Shown here piece by piece: positions 33,790 to 43,557 of a stretch of 64,000 nucleotides of DNA. The notes below the pieces were generated by a model that worked only from the letters and a program-made list of their open reading frames with translations, searched no databases and was not told the DNA's origin. The position numbers and the translations under genes were made by a program. Every line of letters begins with the position of its first letter. The stretch's first letter is position 1. This DNA is from Bacillota bacterium. Lineage in GTDB: Bacteria; Bacillota; Clostridia; Oscillospirales; Ruminococcaceae. Where the stretch lies: positions 1 to 64,000 of the forward strand of contig JAEZTV010000031.1 in NCBI GenBank assembly GCA_023421245.1. Direction: 5' to 3'.

Positions 33790-34809
33790 ATGGGAAAAAG
33801 AGATATTGGAATCGACCTCGGTACCGCTACTGTCATTGTCTATATTGTCGGTAAGGGTGTTGTGTTATACGAGCCGTCTATTGTGGCGGTAGAAACTCTT
33901 TCGGGCAGAATTGTCAGTGTAGGTGAGGAAGCCTTTAAGCTGCTTGGCAGAACCCCAGATAGTATTCGTGCTGTCCGGCCGCTTCAGGATGGTGTTATCT
34001 CCGATTATGTTCTTACCGAGCAAATGATTAAGCATTTTCTTAAACGTGCGTGCGGCAACATGATATTCAAGCCCCGTGTTGCGTTCTGTGTGCCCTCCGG
34101 TATTACCGATGTGGAGTCGCGCGCTGTGATTGAAGCGGCCATTACTGCGGGTGCGCGTAAGGTGTATCTTATTGAGGAGCCTGTTGCTGCCGCAATCGGT
34201 GCGGGAATTGATATCTCTCGTCCCAACGGCTGTATGATTCTTGATATCGGGGGCGGTACAACCGATATTGCGGTAATCTCACTCAACGGTATTGTATGTA
34301 AATCGTCACTTAAAACAGCGGGCAACAAGTTCGATGCCGCGCTTATAAAATATATCCGCAACAAATACAGCGTGCTCATCGGTGAAAAGACGGCAGAACG
34401 TCTCAAACAGGAGATCGCTTGTGTGTGGGAACCCAACCCTAATGATACTATGGAGATTAAGGGGCGAAACCTCATAACAGGCTTGCCGCAGAAGATCACC
34501 ATCTCGGCGGTAGAAACCAAAGAGGCGTTGGATGAGCCGATTTCAGTGATTGTGCAGGCAATCCAATCGGTGGTAGAGCGCACCCCACCCGAACTCGTAG
34601 CGGATGTTTCCGAATCAGGGCTTATGCTAACCGGTGGCGGCTCGATGCTGCGCGGTTTATCGCAGTATATTACCGCTGAGCTTCGCATGAAGACCCGTGT
34701 AGCGGAAAATCCAACCAACTGCGTTGCTGTCGGCACCGGACGCGCGTTTGAGTATATCGATATCCTGCAAGACGGCTTCTTTAACCCGTCCACCTATAAG
34801 TATCAATGA
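33790..34809 (+). CDS. mreB: Rod shape-determining protein, MreB/Mbl family
   Basis: 339 residues. Actin-like ATPase forming membrane-bound filaments that organise peptidoglycan elongation. Seen: phosphate-1 motif GIDLGTATVIVYI (residues 6-18), LIEEPVAAAIGAG in the connect region, phosphate-2 MILDIGGGTTDIAVISL near residue 155, and the adenosine motif LMLTGGGSMLRGL near residue 280. It is alone, without mreC/mreD, so it may be Mbl or MreBH rather than the operon MreB. ATG 33790 has AAAGGAAAGAG upstream. Confidence 0.93.
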   Translation: MGKRDIGIDLGTATVIVYIVGKGVVLYEPSIVAVETLSGRIVSVGEEAFKLLGRTPDSIRAVRPLQDGVISDYVLTEQMIKHFLKRACGNMIFKPRVAFCVPSGITDVESRAVIEAAITAGARKVYLIEEPVAAAIGAGIDISRPNGCMILDIGGGTTDIAVISLNGIVCKSSLKTAGNKFDAALIKYIRNKYSVLIGEKTAERLKQEIACVWEPNPNDTMEIKGRNLITGLPQKITISAVETKEALDEPISVIVQAIQSVVERTPPELVADVSESGLMLTGGGSMLRGLSQYITAELRMKTRVAENPTNCVAVGTGRAFEYIDILQDGFFNPSTYKYQ

Positions 34810-34818
34810 GAACAAATA

Positions 34819-34852
34819 AAAGCGGGAGGGCTGTGCTCTCTCGCTTTTGCTT
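34819..34852 (+). terminator. Terminator after the mreB-like gene
   Basis: AAAGCGGGAG and CTCTCGCTTT arms with one G/U pair, followed by TGCTTTG. Confidence 0.65.
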
Positions 34853-34908
34853 TGCAGGAAAAGCTGATATTCGTAAAAAGCTGGATTGCAGAAGGGATTT
34901 GATCTACG

Positions 34909-36105
34909 ATGAACCGATGCGTTAATGTGGTGGGATTGCTTTTATCGGCGGGTATTTTTCTGTTATGCTGTGGCTGCACACAACAATTACAGCCGCTTGC
35001 CGAACCGTCTGATGGCGCATTATCTGGCGCGCAAAATACCCCCGCGTCCTCGGATACGGCATCAACCCTTCCGCCGCTACCCGAGGAGGACGCAATCCGT
35101 AGGGTGGACGAGATTTCTGTGCGATTTATTGAGCATCTTGTTAAGGGTACCGAAGAAGTGTTTGCTGTCGATAACGGCTATGTTTTGGAGCAGAGCGGCC
35201 AAACGGTAAACGTGCGCAAGCTTGCGGAATTTGTGCAGGCGCTGGATGAACAAGAAACAGCAGAGCTTGTTGTGCTGAAGTATGGCGGTGTATATCAGCG
35301 GTATGATGTGTATCTGCTGCAAGCAACCATGGGGGACGACTGTACCGTTACAATTACAACATCCTCAAATCCACCCACCCAAACCCTTGCGCTTAGCAGA
35401 TATGAACAGACCGAGAATGAGTATGTGTTCTATGTAGCAACTGAGCCGCTTTACATCGGCAAGAACGGCTCAAGTGGCTACACCGGCTTGTGTGACCATG
35501 AAAACTGGGAGCATGCCATAGATACTTCTCTGATAGCGCTCGTTGGTGAGCACCGTTATCTTCAGTGGCTGAAGCAGGCGGCGCAAAACAGCTTAGACTA
35601 TCGCAGATGTGAGGCAGACATCCTCTCTTTTCTCAAAGCGTTCCGGATTGACTACGACACCTTTGTTCAGACAATCGGAAGCAATGCCCCAGGCTATGAT
35701 TTGGACCGGATCAGACGCAAGGCGTACCCCGATTATCTCAAGATAGCGACACAAGAAACCTCCCTCGCCGAGATTGGAACGCTCTGCTTTGCGGAATATA
35801 TGCGTAAGCAGATGTCAAACAAGGCGGAGGATGGCACACAGGTGCTTTCGTATAAGCTTAAGAACATCGAGCTGTTTGCGGGGGATATCGAAGAATTCGC
35901 GGTTCGCGTCGAATATGACTACACGTTTTCGGGGGCCGATAAGGGGATGTCGGTTCATGCTGCCGGCAACGGAGAGTATAATGGTAAAGACACGATTACA
36001 GGCGCATACCGTGAGCTGCGCATAAAACGAGTGGATAAAGACAGCTATGCAGTTTTAGGTGTTGGCACCGGCGGGTATGGCATGTGGCTTGCACCTATAG
36101 ACTAA
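34909..36105 (+). CDS. Predicted lipoprotein of unknown function
   Basis: 398 residues. Signal peptide with lipobox LLCCGC (lipid-modified Cys near residue 23), a proline/serine-rich linker to about residue 65, then a soluble domain. The central part has an odd YTGLCDHENWEHAID motif and helices around residue 220. I do not recognise the family; it might be a surface sensor or a cell-wall-associated protein. No catalytic motif is visible. Alone between mreB-like and the convergent purL; a bidirectional terminator follows at 36128-36169. Confidence 0.7.
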   Translation: MNRCVNVVGLLLSAGIFLLCCGCTQQLQPLAEPSDGALSGAQNTPASSDTASTLPPLPEEDAIRRVDEISVRFIEHLVKGTEEVFAVDNGYVLEQSGQTVNVRKLAEFVQALDEQETAELVVLKYGGVYQRYDVYLLQATMGDDCTVTITTSSNPPTQTLALSRYEQTENEYVFYVATEPLYIGKNGSSGYTGLCDHENWEHAIDTSLIALVGEHRYLQWLKQAAQNSLDYRRCEADILSFLKAFRIDYDTFVQTIGSNAPGYDLDRIRRKAYPDYLKIATQETSLAEIGTLCFAEYMRKQMSNKAEDGTQVLSYKLKNIELFAGDIEEFAVRVEYDYTFSGADKGMSVHAAGNGEYNGKDTITGAYRELRIKRVDKDSYAVLGVGTGGYGMWLAPID

Positions 36106-36127
36106 GCGTACTGTATAAATCACATAA

Positions 36128-36169
36128 AAGGGCCGTCCGCATCACAGCCTGTTGATGCAGACGGCCCTT
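36128..36169. terminator. Bidirectional terminator between convergent genes
   Basis: AAGGGCCGTCCGCATCA (36128-36144) and TGATGCAGACGGCCCTT (36153-36169), with one mismatch. Confidence 0.8.
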
Positions 36170-36221
36170 ATCATATGAACCGGTGTTTGCAGAGGGAAGC
36201 ACCGGCTCAGCAAGCTGTTAT

Positions 36222-39200
36222 TTACAGCGCAAAGTAGTCTGCCGCAGCCGAGAACAGCTTTTGGTTTTTGTCGCCTTCTATATTCTTGCAGATATCCTTG
36301 CCAACGCGCTCGCTGTGTCCCATTTTGCCAAGAATACGGCCATCGGGGGAGGTAATGCCTTCTACCGCGTAGAACGAGCTGTTGGGGTTAAAGCGGACAT
36401 CCATCGTCGGATTGCCGTCGAGGTCTACGTATTGTGTAGCAATCTGTCCGTTGCGTGCAAGGCGGGTCAAAAGCTCCTCCGATATGATAAAGCGCCCTTC
36501 GCCGTGCGAGATGGGCAGGGTGTGGATGTCGCCAACGCTTGTATACATCAGCCACGGGGAGAGGTTGGAGGCCACGCGGGTTTGCACCATCGTCGACTGA
36601 TGACGGCCGATGGCATTATAGGTCAACGTAGGGCTTAAATCGTCCGCATCCAAGATGTCGCCGAATGGTACTAACCCCAGCTTAATCAGCGCCTGGAAGC
36701 CGTTGCAGATGCCGATCATCAGGCCGTCGCGATGCTGCAGTAAATTGCGCACCGCCTCGGTGATACGGGGGTTGCGGAAGAATGAAGTAATAAATTTCGC
36801 AGAACCATCCGGTTCGTCACCGCCCGAGAAGCCGCCCGGCAGTGCAATTATCTGACTGTCACCAATAAGCCGTTCCATACGGTCAATCGATTCGGCAATC
36901 GCCTGTGCCGTCAGATTGCGGATAACACAGCACTCGGCGACAGCGCCCGAAAGCTCGAACTGACGCGCGGTGTCATCCTCGCAGTTGGTACCCGGGAATA
37001 CGGGAATCAACACACGGGGCTTTGCAATCTTTGCCTTAGGAGCCGTACGGTGCATGGCGCTGTACGAGAAGGTTTCAACCGGTGTTTGCTCTACCGAAAC
37101 ATTGCAGGGGAATACACTTTCAAGCTTTGCTTCCCACAACGATTCCAGACGGTTTAGGGGCACACGCTTTCCCGCATATTCCAGATAGTAATCGCTGTGC
37201 GTAACACCGATAATGTCAAATTCATCGCCGGTGCCGTCAAGCTCTACCAAGAAGCCGCCATAACCGCCGGAATACAGAACTGTGTTGTCAAGCTGCTGGG
37301 TGAAGGTAAAGCCGATGCGGTTGCCAAGGCTCATTTTAAAGATTCCCTCGGCGATACCGCCGGAGGTAAGCGCCCATACCGACTTTGCACGACCGCTTGC
37401 AATCAGCGACTGTACTTTATCAAAGCATTCCTTTATGCTGTCAAAGTCCGGCAGACGGTTTTCAAGCATGGCGGGCGCAATCAGCGCCACATGGCTGCCG
37501 CTCTGTTTGAACTCGGGCGAAACTACGCCGCTTGCCTTCGCGCACGAAATGGCAAACGACACCAGTGTGGGCGGAACATCAATGTCTTCAAACGTACCAG
37601 ACATCGAATCCTTACCGCCGATGGCGGCAATGCCAAGCTCCAGCTGTGCCTTAAGCGCACCGAGCAGTGCCGCAAGCGGCTTGCCCCAGCGTACCGGGTC
37701 GCCCTTGGTACGTTCAAAAAATTCCTGCAGCGTCAGGTAACAGCCGTTCCGCGAGCCGCCTGCCGCAACCACCTTTGCCACCGAACTTATCACCGCGTAA
37801 ATCGCGCCATGGAACGGGCTTTGCTCCGAAAGGTAAGGGTCAAAGCCATATGCCATTACCGAGCAGGTGTCGGTTTCGCCGTTTGGTACCGGCAGCTTTG
37901 CGGCCATCGCCTGAATCTCGGTGTGCTGGGTTTTTCCGCCATAGGGCAGGAGTACTGTGGCCGCACCGACGGTGGAGTCGAACCGGTCGGCAAGCCCCTT
38001 CTGCGAGCAGATGTTAAGGTCGCTCACAAGCGCCTCCATACGGCTTGCAAAATCGCCGGACGGCAGCACCGGTTCAGTGAATGAGGGGGCTTTCACACGT
38101 ACGTTTGTGCGTTTGGGCGCGCCGTTACTGTTTAGAAATTCGCGCGAGATGCTTACAATCTGTTTATTGTTCAGCTGCATCACAAGGCGGTTGGTATCGG
38201 TAACATCGGCAACATGGGTTGCCTCAAGATTTTCGCTGTCTGCAAGTTCAATAAAGCGTGCAAGGTCTTTTTTGTGCACCACACAGGCCATACGTTCCTG
38301 CGACTCGCTGATTGCAAGCTCGGTGCCGTCAAGGCCATCGTATTTTTTGGGAACGCGGTCAAGGTAGATGCACAGCCCATCCGCAAGCTCGCCGATTGCA
38401 ACCGAAACCCCGCCCGCGCCAAAGTCGTTGCAGCGGCGGATGAGTCTGGTTACCTCAGGATTGCGGAACAGGCGCTGTATCTTACGTTCTTCGGGGGCGT
38501 TGCCCTTTTGTACCTCTGCGCCACAGCTTTCAAGCGACTGCAGCGTGTGAGATTTTGAGGAACCGGTTGCACCGCCGCAGCCATCGCGTCCGGTGCGTCC
38601 GCCCAAAAGCACTACCACATCGCCGGGCTCGGGGCATTCGCGCACCACATGCTCGGCCTTTACGGCGCCTACCACAGCGCCAAGTTCCATGCGCTTTGCA
38701 ACATACCCGGGGTGGTACAGCTCTTTCACATACCCGGTTGCAAGCCCTATTTGGTTACCGTAGGATGAATAACCGTTTGCCGCTGTAGTCACCAACTTCT
38801 TTTGGGGCAGTTTGCCCGCCAGTGTCTGCGAGAAGGGGATAAGCGGGTCTGCGGCACCCGATATGCGCATTGCCTGATACACATACGCGCGCCCCGAAAG
38901 GGGATCGCGGATTGCACCGCCGAGGCAGGTAGCGGCACCGCCAAACGGCTCAATCTCGGTAGGGTGGTTGTGAGTTTCGTTTTTGAACAGCAGCAGCCAG
39001 TCCTCCGGCTTGCCGTCCACATCCACCGTAACCTTAACCGAGCAGGCGTTAATCTCGTCCGACTCATCAAGATTTGGAAGCAGTCCCTGCTGCTTTAAGT
39101 ATTTGGCACCGATTGTGGCGATATCCATTAAACTTTGCGGCTTGTCCTTCTTTGTATAAACCGCATGGCGAATGTTTAAATACTCTTTGTATGCTTTTTG

Positions 39201-39932
39201 GATATCGGCACAGTCAATCTCAACATCCGCAAGCTCGGTTAAAAAGGTGGTGTGCCGGCAATGATCCGACCAGTAGGTGTCAATCATGCGAATCTCGGTC
39301 ACAGTTGGGTCGCGCCGTTCCGTATCGCGAAAATACTGCTGACAGAACATAATATCGTCAAAATCCATTGCAAGGCCCATCGTTTTGACAAAATCATCGA
39401 GAGCTGCCCGGTCGTAACCGATAAACCCGGTGAGCGTTTCTACATCCTCGGGTGCGGGCTGGTTTAGTGTGAGTGTACGAGGCTTGTCAAAGCCCGCCTC
39501 GCGGGACTCGACAGGGTTAATCAGGTACCCCTTAATCTGTTCAAACTCGTCATCGGTAAGCGCGCCCTCCAGAAGAAAAACCTTTGCGGAGCGGATCAGC
39601 GGACGCTCTTTCTGCGTCATCAGTGAAATACACTGTGCGCACGAATCGGCGCGCTGATCAAACTGTCCGGGCAGATACTCCATCGCAAACATGCGCCCCG
39701 TATGCTCGGGCAGCTCATCGTAGAGGTTGTCCACCTGCGGCTCGGAAAAGATGGTTCGCTTTGCCGCCTCAAAATCCTCTTCGCTCAGCTCCTGTGCATC
39801 GTACCGGTTAACAATCCGCACGCCGGTAAGAGATGTGATACCAAGTGTCGCGCGGATATCGGCAAGCAACCCGCCTGCCTCAACCGCAAAGCTATTCTTT
39901 TTTTCCACATACACCCGAAAAACCACCATCAT
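36222..39932 (-). CDS. purL: Phosphoribosylformylglycinamidine synthase, single large chain
   Basis: About 1236 residues, the large single-chain form with amidotransferase fused. Converts FGAR, Gln and ATP to FGAM in purine synthesis. Seen: N-terminal substrate-channel domain, the catalytic region with FLTELADVEIDC and NHPTEIEPFGGAATCLGGAI (near residue 300), GSGSR-type loops, and a C-terminal glutaminase with VLIPVFPGTNCEDDTA, the nucleophile loop IGICNGFQALIKLG and a later His-Glu region. I chose ATG 39932, with AAGGA about 10 bases upstream; more distal codons lengthen the N-terminus without support. No other pur gene is nearby. Confidence 0.94.
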   Translation of the reverse strand: MMVVFRVYVEKKNSFAVEAGGLLADIRATLGITSLTGVRIVNRYDAQELSEEDFEAAKRTIFSEPQVDNLYDELPEHTGRMFAMEYLPGQFDQRADSCAQCISLMTQKERPLIRSAKVFLLEGALTDDEFEQIKGYLINPVESREAGFDKPRTLTLNQPAPEDVETLTGFIGYDRAALDDFVKTMGLAMDFDDIMFCQQYFRDTERRDPTVTEIRMIDTYWSDHCRHTTFLTELADVEIDCADIQKAYKEYLNIRHAVYTKKDKPQSLMDIATIGAKYLKQQGLLPNLDESDEINACSVKVTVDVDGKPEDWLLLFKNETHNHPTEIEPFGGAATCLGGAIRDPLSGRAYVYQAMRISGAADPLIPFSQTLAGKLPQKKLVTTAANGYSSYGNQIGLATGYVKELYHPGYVAKRMELGAVVGAVKAEHVVRECPEPGDVVVLLGGRTGRDGCGGATGSSKSHTLQSLESCGAEVQKGNAPEERKIQRLFRNPEVTRLIRRCNDFGAGGVSVAIGELADGLCIYLDRVPKKYDGLDGTELAISESQERMACVVHKKDLARFIELADSENLEATHVADVTDTNRLVMQLNNKQIVSISREFLNSNGAPKRTNVRVKAPSFTEPVLPSGDFASRMEALVSDLNICSQKGLADRFDSTVGAATVLLPYGGKTQHTEIQAMAAKLPVPNGETDTCSVMAYGFDPYLSEQSPFHGAIYAVISSVAKVVAAGGSRNGCYLTLQEFFERTKGDPVRWGKPLAALLGALKAQLELGIAAIGGKDSMSGTFEDIDVPPTLVSFAISCAKASGVVSPEFKQSGSHVALIAPAMLENRLPDFDSIKECFDKVQSLIASGRAKSVWALTSGGIAEGIFKMSLGNRIGFTFTQQLDNTVLYSGGYGGFLVELDGTGDEFDIIGVTHSDYYLEYAGKRVPLNRLESLWEAKLESVFPCNVSVEQTPVETFSYSAMHRTAPKAKIAKPRVLIPVFPGTNCEDDTARQFELSGAVAECCVIRNLTAQAIAESIDRMERLIGDSQIIALPGGFSGGDEPDGSAKFITSFFRNPRITEAVRNLLQHRDGLMIGICNGFQALIKLGLVPFGDILDADDLSPTLTYNAIGRHQSTMVQTRVASNLSPWLMYTSVGDIHTLPISHGEGRFIISEELLTRLARNGQIATQYVDLDGNPTMDVRFNPNSSFYAVEGITSPDGRILGKMGHSERVGKDICKNIEGDKNQKLFSAAADYFAL

Positions 39933-39995
39933 CCTCAACCATTCCTTTCGCATATGTCTGCCCGCTACGCGGGGAATTAGCATATGAACCCTTCG

Positions 39996-41303
39996 CTAAA
40001 GTTTTGCCATTATTTCAAGTTCACCGATGCAGCCGTCATCAGATACATCGGTAATCTTTACAGAAACAATCTTGCCCTCAAGGCAGGTGTCGGCAGGGCA
40101 GCGCACCTTAACCGGCGTATAGCTTTTGGTATAGCCGCTGTAAAAGCCGCCCTCGCGTGTTTCAAACAGCACAGGCTCGGTGCGTCCAACCTGTGTGCGC
40201 AAAAAAACACTTCTCGCATGGTCGGCGGCCTGCAGCATGCGACGGCTCCGCGTGGTCTTCACCTGCTGCGGAACCTGTTCCTTAATCAGCGCGGCACGGG
40301 TACCGGCGCGCATCGAATAGGAGAAAACATGTGCCTTGGCAAAGCCTACGGCACTGAAAAATTCAAGCGACTCCACAAATTCTTCGTCGGTTTCCTGCGG
40401 GAACCCCACCATAATGTCGGTGGTAATTGCGCTGTTTTCAAATTCAGCGCGGATCATATCAACAATCTCCATATACTGCGCGGTGGTATAGTGGCGGTTC
40501 ATGCGCCTTAGGGTTTGGTCGCAGCCGCTTTGCAGTGATAGGTGAAACTGCGGGCAGAAGGCGGGCAGCACTTTCATCGCGCGAATATCCTCGCGCGTCA
40601 AAAGCTCCGGCTCAAGCGATCCCAGGCGAACACGCTCGATGCCGGGGATGGCTGCGGCACAGCGCACCGCATCAATCAGCCGAAGGCCCAGATCGGTTCC
40701 GTAGCAGGAAAGATTGATGCCCACCAGCACCACCTCGCGGTATCCGGCCTGCGCAAGTGAATTCAACTCATCTCGCAATTCATCCAGCGGTTTGGAACGC
40801 ACCGGCCCGCGTGCGGTGGGGATGATGCAATACGAGCAGTATCGCTCGCAGCCATCCTCAATTTTTACAAACGCGCGGGTATGCTCCATAAAGGCGTCGG
40901 CACGCATCTGTTCAAACTGCTCGCCGCGCTCATGTTTTGTAATATCAACAACACGTTCTCCCGTTGCCATAAAGCTGCGGATTGCGTCCAACAGCCCTTT
41001 GCGGTTGTAAGCGCCCGTTACAACATCTGCTTCGGGCAGAAGATCTGATTGGTCGGGAAACGCTTGCGGCATACAACCGCAAAGCGCAATAACAGCGCCC
41101 GGGTTTTCTCTGCGCGCCCGGCGCAGTGCCTGACGGTTTTTGCGGTCGCCGGTATCGGTAACGGTACAGGAGTTGATGACGCAAACATCCGCGCTTTCGC
41201 CAAACGCAACAATGTCGTAGCCCTGCGCCGAAAAGAGCTGCTTTAATATCTGCGTTTCATACTGGTTTACCTTGCAGCCAAGTGTATAGAACGAAGCCCT
41301 CAT
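39996..41303 (-). CDS. mtaB: tRNA (N6-threonylcarbamoyladenosine37-C2)-methylthiotransferase MtaB
   Basis: 435 residues. Radical-SAM enzyme that converts t6A37 to ms2t6A37 in tRNA. Seen: N-terminal UPF0004 domain with the three cluster cysteines in LGCKVNQYE, INSCTVTDT and LCGCMPQAF; the radical-SAM motif CERYCSYC near residue 155 (CxxxCxxC); GGxG-like SLQSGCDQTLRRMNR; and a C-terminal TRAM domain ending SDDGCIGELEIMAKL. Product of tsaC in this window supplies its substrate. Tandem with purL, 63 bases upstream of its chosen start. Confidence 0.94.
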   Translation of the reverse strand: MRASFYTLGCKVNQYETQILKQLFSAQGYDIVAFGESADVCVINSCTVTDTGDRKNRQALRRARRENPGAVIALCGCMPQAFPDQSDLLPEADVVTGAYNRKGLLDAIRSFMATGERVVDITKHERGEQFEQMRADAFMEHTRAFVKIEDGCERYCSYCIIPTARGPVRSKPLDELRDELNSLAQAGYREVVLVGINLSCYGTDLGLRLIDAVRCAAAIPGIERVRLGSLEPELLTREDIRAMKVLPAFCPQFHLSLQSGCDQTLRRMNRHYTTAQYMEIVDMIRAEFENSAITTDIMVGFPQETDEEFVESLEFFSAVGFAKAHVFSYSMRAGTRAALIKEQVPQQVKTTRSRRMLQAADHARSVFLRTQVGRTEPVLFETREGGFYSGYTKSYTPVKVRCPADTCLEGKIVSVKITDVSDDGCIGELEIMAKL

Positions 41304-41403
41304 CGTACTGTAACAGCACCTTTCTCATCATCGCGCATACTGTTCGGGGAGCGCAACCCCTCGCGCAAAAAAAACGGTTTTGCGCCGGTGAAACAACACA
41401 TAA

Positions 41404-41427
41404 AAGCCGGATGGAACCCTCCGGCTT
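41404..41427. other. Hairpin in the mtaB upstream region
   Basis: AAGCCGGA (41404-41411) and TCCGGCTT (41420-41427). It could be part of an mtaB leader. The rest of 41304-41576 is gene-free and shows no other clear signal. Confidence 0.4.
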
Positions 41428-41576
41428 ACAAGTCATATACCCATGAAAAACAGCGGGCACCTGTGCGCCGCATCGACAGATAAGGAAGCACCCGCTTGCG
41501 GTGCCACAAAACTAAACAAAAATAAAGTCTGTTTATTAGTATTATAATAAATTATAGAAAGAATTACAATTAGCAG

Positions 41577-41605
41577 TTGACTTAAAATAACGAGACTGAT
41601 ATAGT
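41577..41605 (+). promoter_or_regulatory. Promoter of the HPr-like gene
   Basis: TTGACT (41577-41582), 17-base spacer, TATAGT (41600-41605). Confidence 0.65.
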
Positions 41606-41664
41606 GTAATTGTAGGCAAAGTATATTGAATTTATTACAATCTACAGTTTAGGGAGGGTTTTTC

Positions 41665-41892
41665 ATGAAAACCGCAAATATTATGTTAAACACGATTAAC
41701 GACGTTAAGGATTTCGTTGCAGTTGTAAATAAGTATGATTTCGATGTGGATCTTATTTCGGGCAGATATGCCGTAGACGCAAAGTCCATTATGGGTATCT
41801 TTAGCCTTGATTTGTCAAAACCGATTGCGCTTCAGGCACATTGCGATAATTGCGCGGAGTTTGATGCCGATCTTGCGAAGTTCGTCATCTAA
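41665..41892 (+). CDS. HPr-like protein lacking the phosphoacceptor histidine
   Basis: 75 residues, HPr/Crh fold size. The region equivalent to HPr Ser46 is conserved (AKSIMGIFSLDLSKPI, Ser41 here), but the segment around HPr His15 reads TINDVKDFVAV with no histidine anywhere in positions 9-20. It therefore cannot relay phosphate from EI in the standard way; like Crh it might act only in Ser-phosphorylated carbon regulation. It has its own promoter (41577-41605) and terminator (41923-41955), so is monocistronic. AGGGAGG precedes ATG 41665. Confidence 0.85.
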   Translation: MKTANIMLNTINDVKDFVAVVNKYDFDVDLISGRYAVDAKSIMGIFSLDLSKPIALQAHCDNCAEFDADLAKFVI

Positions 41893-41922
41893 ACAGGTTC
41901 TCTTATTACCTATGCTAAAAGA

Positions 41923-41956
41923 GGAGAGCGAGTGTATTACTCGTTCTCCTTTTTGT
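41923..41956 (+). terminator. Intrinsic terminator after the HPr-like gene
   Basis: GGAGAGCGAGT (41923-41933) and ACTCGTTCTCC (41939-41949), followed by TTTTTG. Confidence 0.85.
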
Positions 41957-42063
41957 TTTGCCGCCGTGTGCCGCTATTTTTTATAGGGATATCATAACGA
42001 AGGGTGCCCACCGCATAAACTATAGAAAATAGACAATCATACGCTGTAAAGGGTGAGTGTGGT

Positions 42064-43239
42064 ATGCTGGTAAAAAGAAGACGGTTGGGTGCAGCCGGTG
42101 CGCTGGTGACAGTCTGCATGGCGGTCATGCTTTGCCCGGCGGCATATGCCGACACGGCAAATTCAGGGGTTCCTCCGGTTGAGATTACCGCACCGTCCGC
42201 AATACTGATTGAGCGCATCAGTGGTGAGGTGCTGTTTGAAAAGAACGCTGATGAGGTTATGCCGCCGGCGTCGGTTACAAAGATTATGACCCTTCTGCTT
42301 GCGGTGGAAGCGATAGAGGAGGGCAAGCTCTCTCTTGAGGATATGGTAGGCGTTTCCGAGAACGCAAATTCAATGGGCGGAAAACAGATATGGCTTGAGG
42401 TTGGGGAGGAAATGTCGGTAAACGACCTGATTAAGGCGACAGCGATTTCTTCCGCAAACGATGCAGCCGTTGCACTGGGCGACGCCGTTGCAGGCAGCGA
42501 AAGTACCTTTATCGCGTTGATGAACGAGCGGGCAAAGGAACTTGGTATGGAGAACACCACCTTTCTCAACGCCTCGGGACTGGATGCCCCGGGGCATATG
42601 AGCACCTCGCGTGATATCGCGATTATGTCAAAAGAGCTTTTGTCCCATCCGATGATTATAGACTATACAACCATTTGGATGGACTCATTGCGAAATGGAA
42701 AAACACTGTTGGTTAACACCAATAAACTTGTGCGTTTCTACGAGGGAACAACAGGGCTGAAAACCGGCACAACCAATTCTGCGGGATATTGCCTGAGCGC
42801 ATCGGCAGAGCGTGGTGGGCTTTCCCTTATCGCTGTCGTGATGGGTGACAAAAACAGTGAGGAACGTTTTACCTCCGCGCGCACGTTGCTCGATTACGGC
42901 TTTGCAAACTGGGAGGTAGTCGCCCCCAAACCGCTTGAAACGCCTATTGAGCCGGTTAAGGTAATCAAAGGAACCGAGGAAACGGTTGCGGTGGAAAGTC
43001 ATCCCGCAGGAACCGTGCTCATTCGCAAGGGTGAAGAGGGCAGCATTGAGTATAAAGTGGAGATTGCGGCGGATGTAACGGCACCCGTTGCAGCGGGGCA
43101 GACGCTCGGTCGGGTAGTCATGTACTCGGGTGGCAGAGAGATCGGCTCCTATCCGCTTACGGCGGCAAAATATGTCGGTAAGCTTACGTTTTGGGTAGCG
43201 TTCAGGGCACTTTGGACGTCAATGCTCGCGTTAAAATAA
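42064..43239 (+). CDS. dacF: D-alanyl-D-alanine carboxypeptidase, S11 family (DacF/PBP5-like)
   Basis: 391 residues. Trims D-Ala from peptidoglycan pentapeptides outside the cell. Signal peptide at 1-30 ending PAAYADT. Catalytic motifs: SxxK in PPASVTKIM (Ser70, Lys73), SAN at 130-132, and the KTG-type LKTGTTNSAGYC near residue 238. A C-terminal PBP5-C domain and an amphipathic end helix (KLTFWVAFRALWTSML) would anchor it to the membrane. GGGTGAGTG precedes ATG 42064. The gene that usually follows dacF in sporulation operons (spoIIAA) is absent; it is monocistronic. Confidence 0.93.
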   Translation: MLVKRRRLGAAGALVTVCMAVMLCPAAYADTANSGVPPVEITAPSAILIERISGEVLFEKNADEVMPPASVTKIMTLLLAVEAIEEGKLSLEDMVGVSENANSMGGKQIWLEVGEEMSVNDLIKATAISSANDAAVALGDAVAGSESTFIALMNERAKELGMENTTFLNASGLDAPGHMSTSRDIAIMSKELLSHPMIIDYTTIWMDSLRNGKTLLVNTNKLVRFYEGTTGLKTGTTNSAGYCLSASAERGGLSLIAVVMGDKNSEERFTSARTLLDYGFANWEVVAPKPLETPIEPVKVIKGTEETVAVESHPAGTVLIRKGEEGSIEYKVEIAADVTAPVAAGQTLGRVVMYSGGREIGSYPLTAAKYVGKLTFWVAFRALWTSMLALK

Positions 43240-43290
43240 GTGGTGCAGTTTAACTATGTTCGGTGGCAATTGCAACGTATTTTGCGCATC

Positions 43291-43325
43291 GGGCACGAGG
43301 CGGCGGATATTTACGCTTCGTGCCC
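43291..43325 (+). terminator. Hairpin after dacF
   Basis: GGGCACGAGG (43291-43300) and CTTCGTGCCC (43316-43325), one G/T pair. T-tail weak. Confidence 0.5.
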
Positions 43326-43431
43326 TTATGTTGTATATTCCAAAGTCGGGCAATACCAGTATTAGCATAAATGCGGCAATGAAATCGATGGAAGATTGTT
43401 TATTTGTTCCGGTAATTTTTCATGTGTGCAC

Positions 43432-43460
43432 TTGAAAAAAACTTCCTGATAGGGTAATAT
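43432..43460 (+). promoter_or_regulatory. Promoter of pgi
   Basis: TTGAAA (43432-43437), 17-base spacer, TAATAT (43455-43460). Confidence 0.6.
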
Positions 43461-43557
43461 AGAGACAGAGACATCATAGGTAATAATGATACCGTAACAT
43501 CGAACGTTTTGGCTGTACTTGGGCGTAAAACAGGGATGCGGTTGGGGGGAATATCAA

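Noticed and set aside
34909..36105. Possible link of this lipoprotein to the rod-shape system because it follows an MreB-like gene
   Set aside because: A terminator at 34819-34852 separates them and the protein has no MreC/MreD/RodZ features.
37197..38084. Long plus-strand open frame of 295 codons opposite purL
   Set aside because: It lies entirely antisense to a clear PurL catalytic domain, has no ribosome site and an arginine/histidine/cysteine-rich composition typical of antisense frames.
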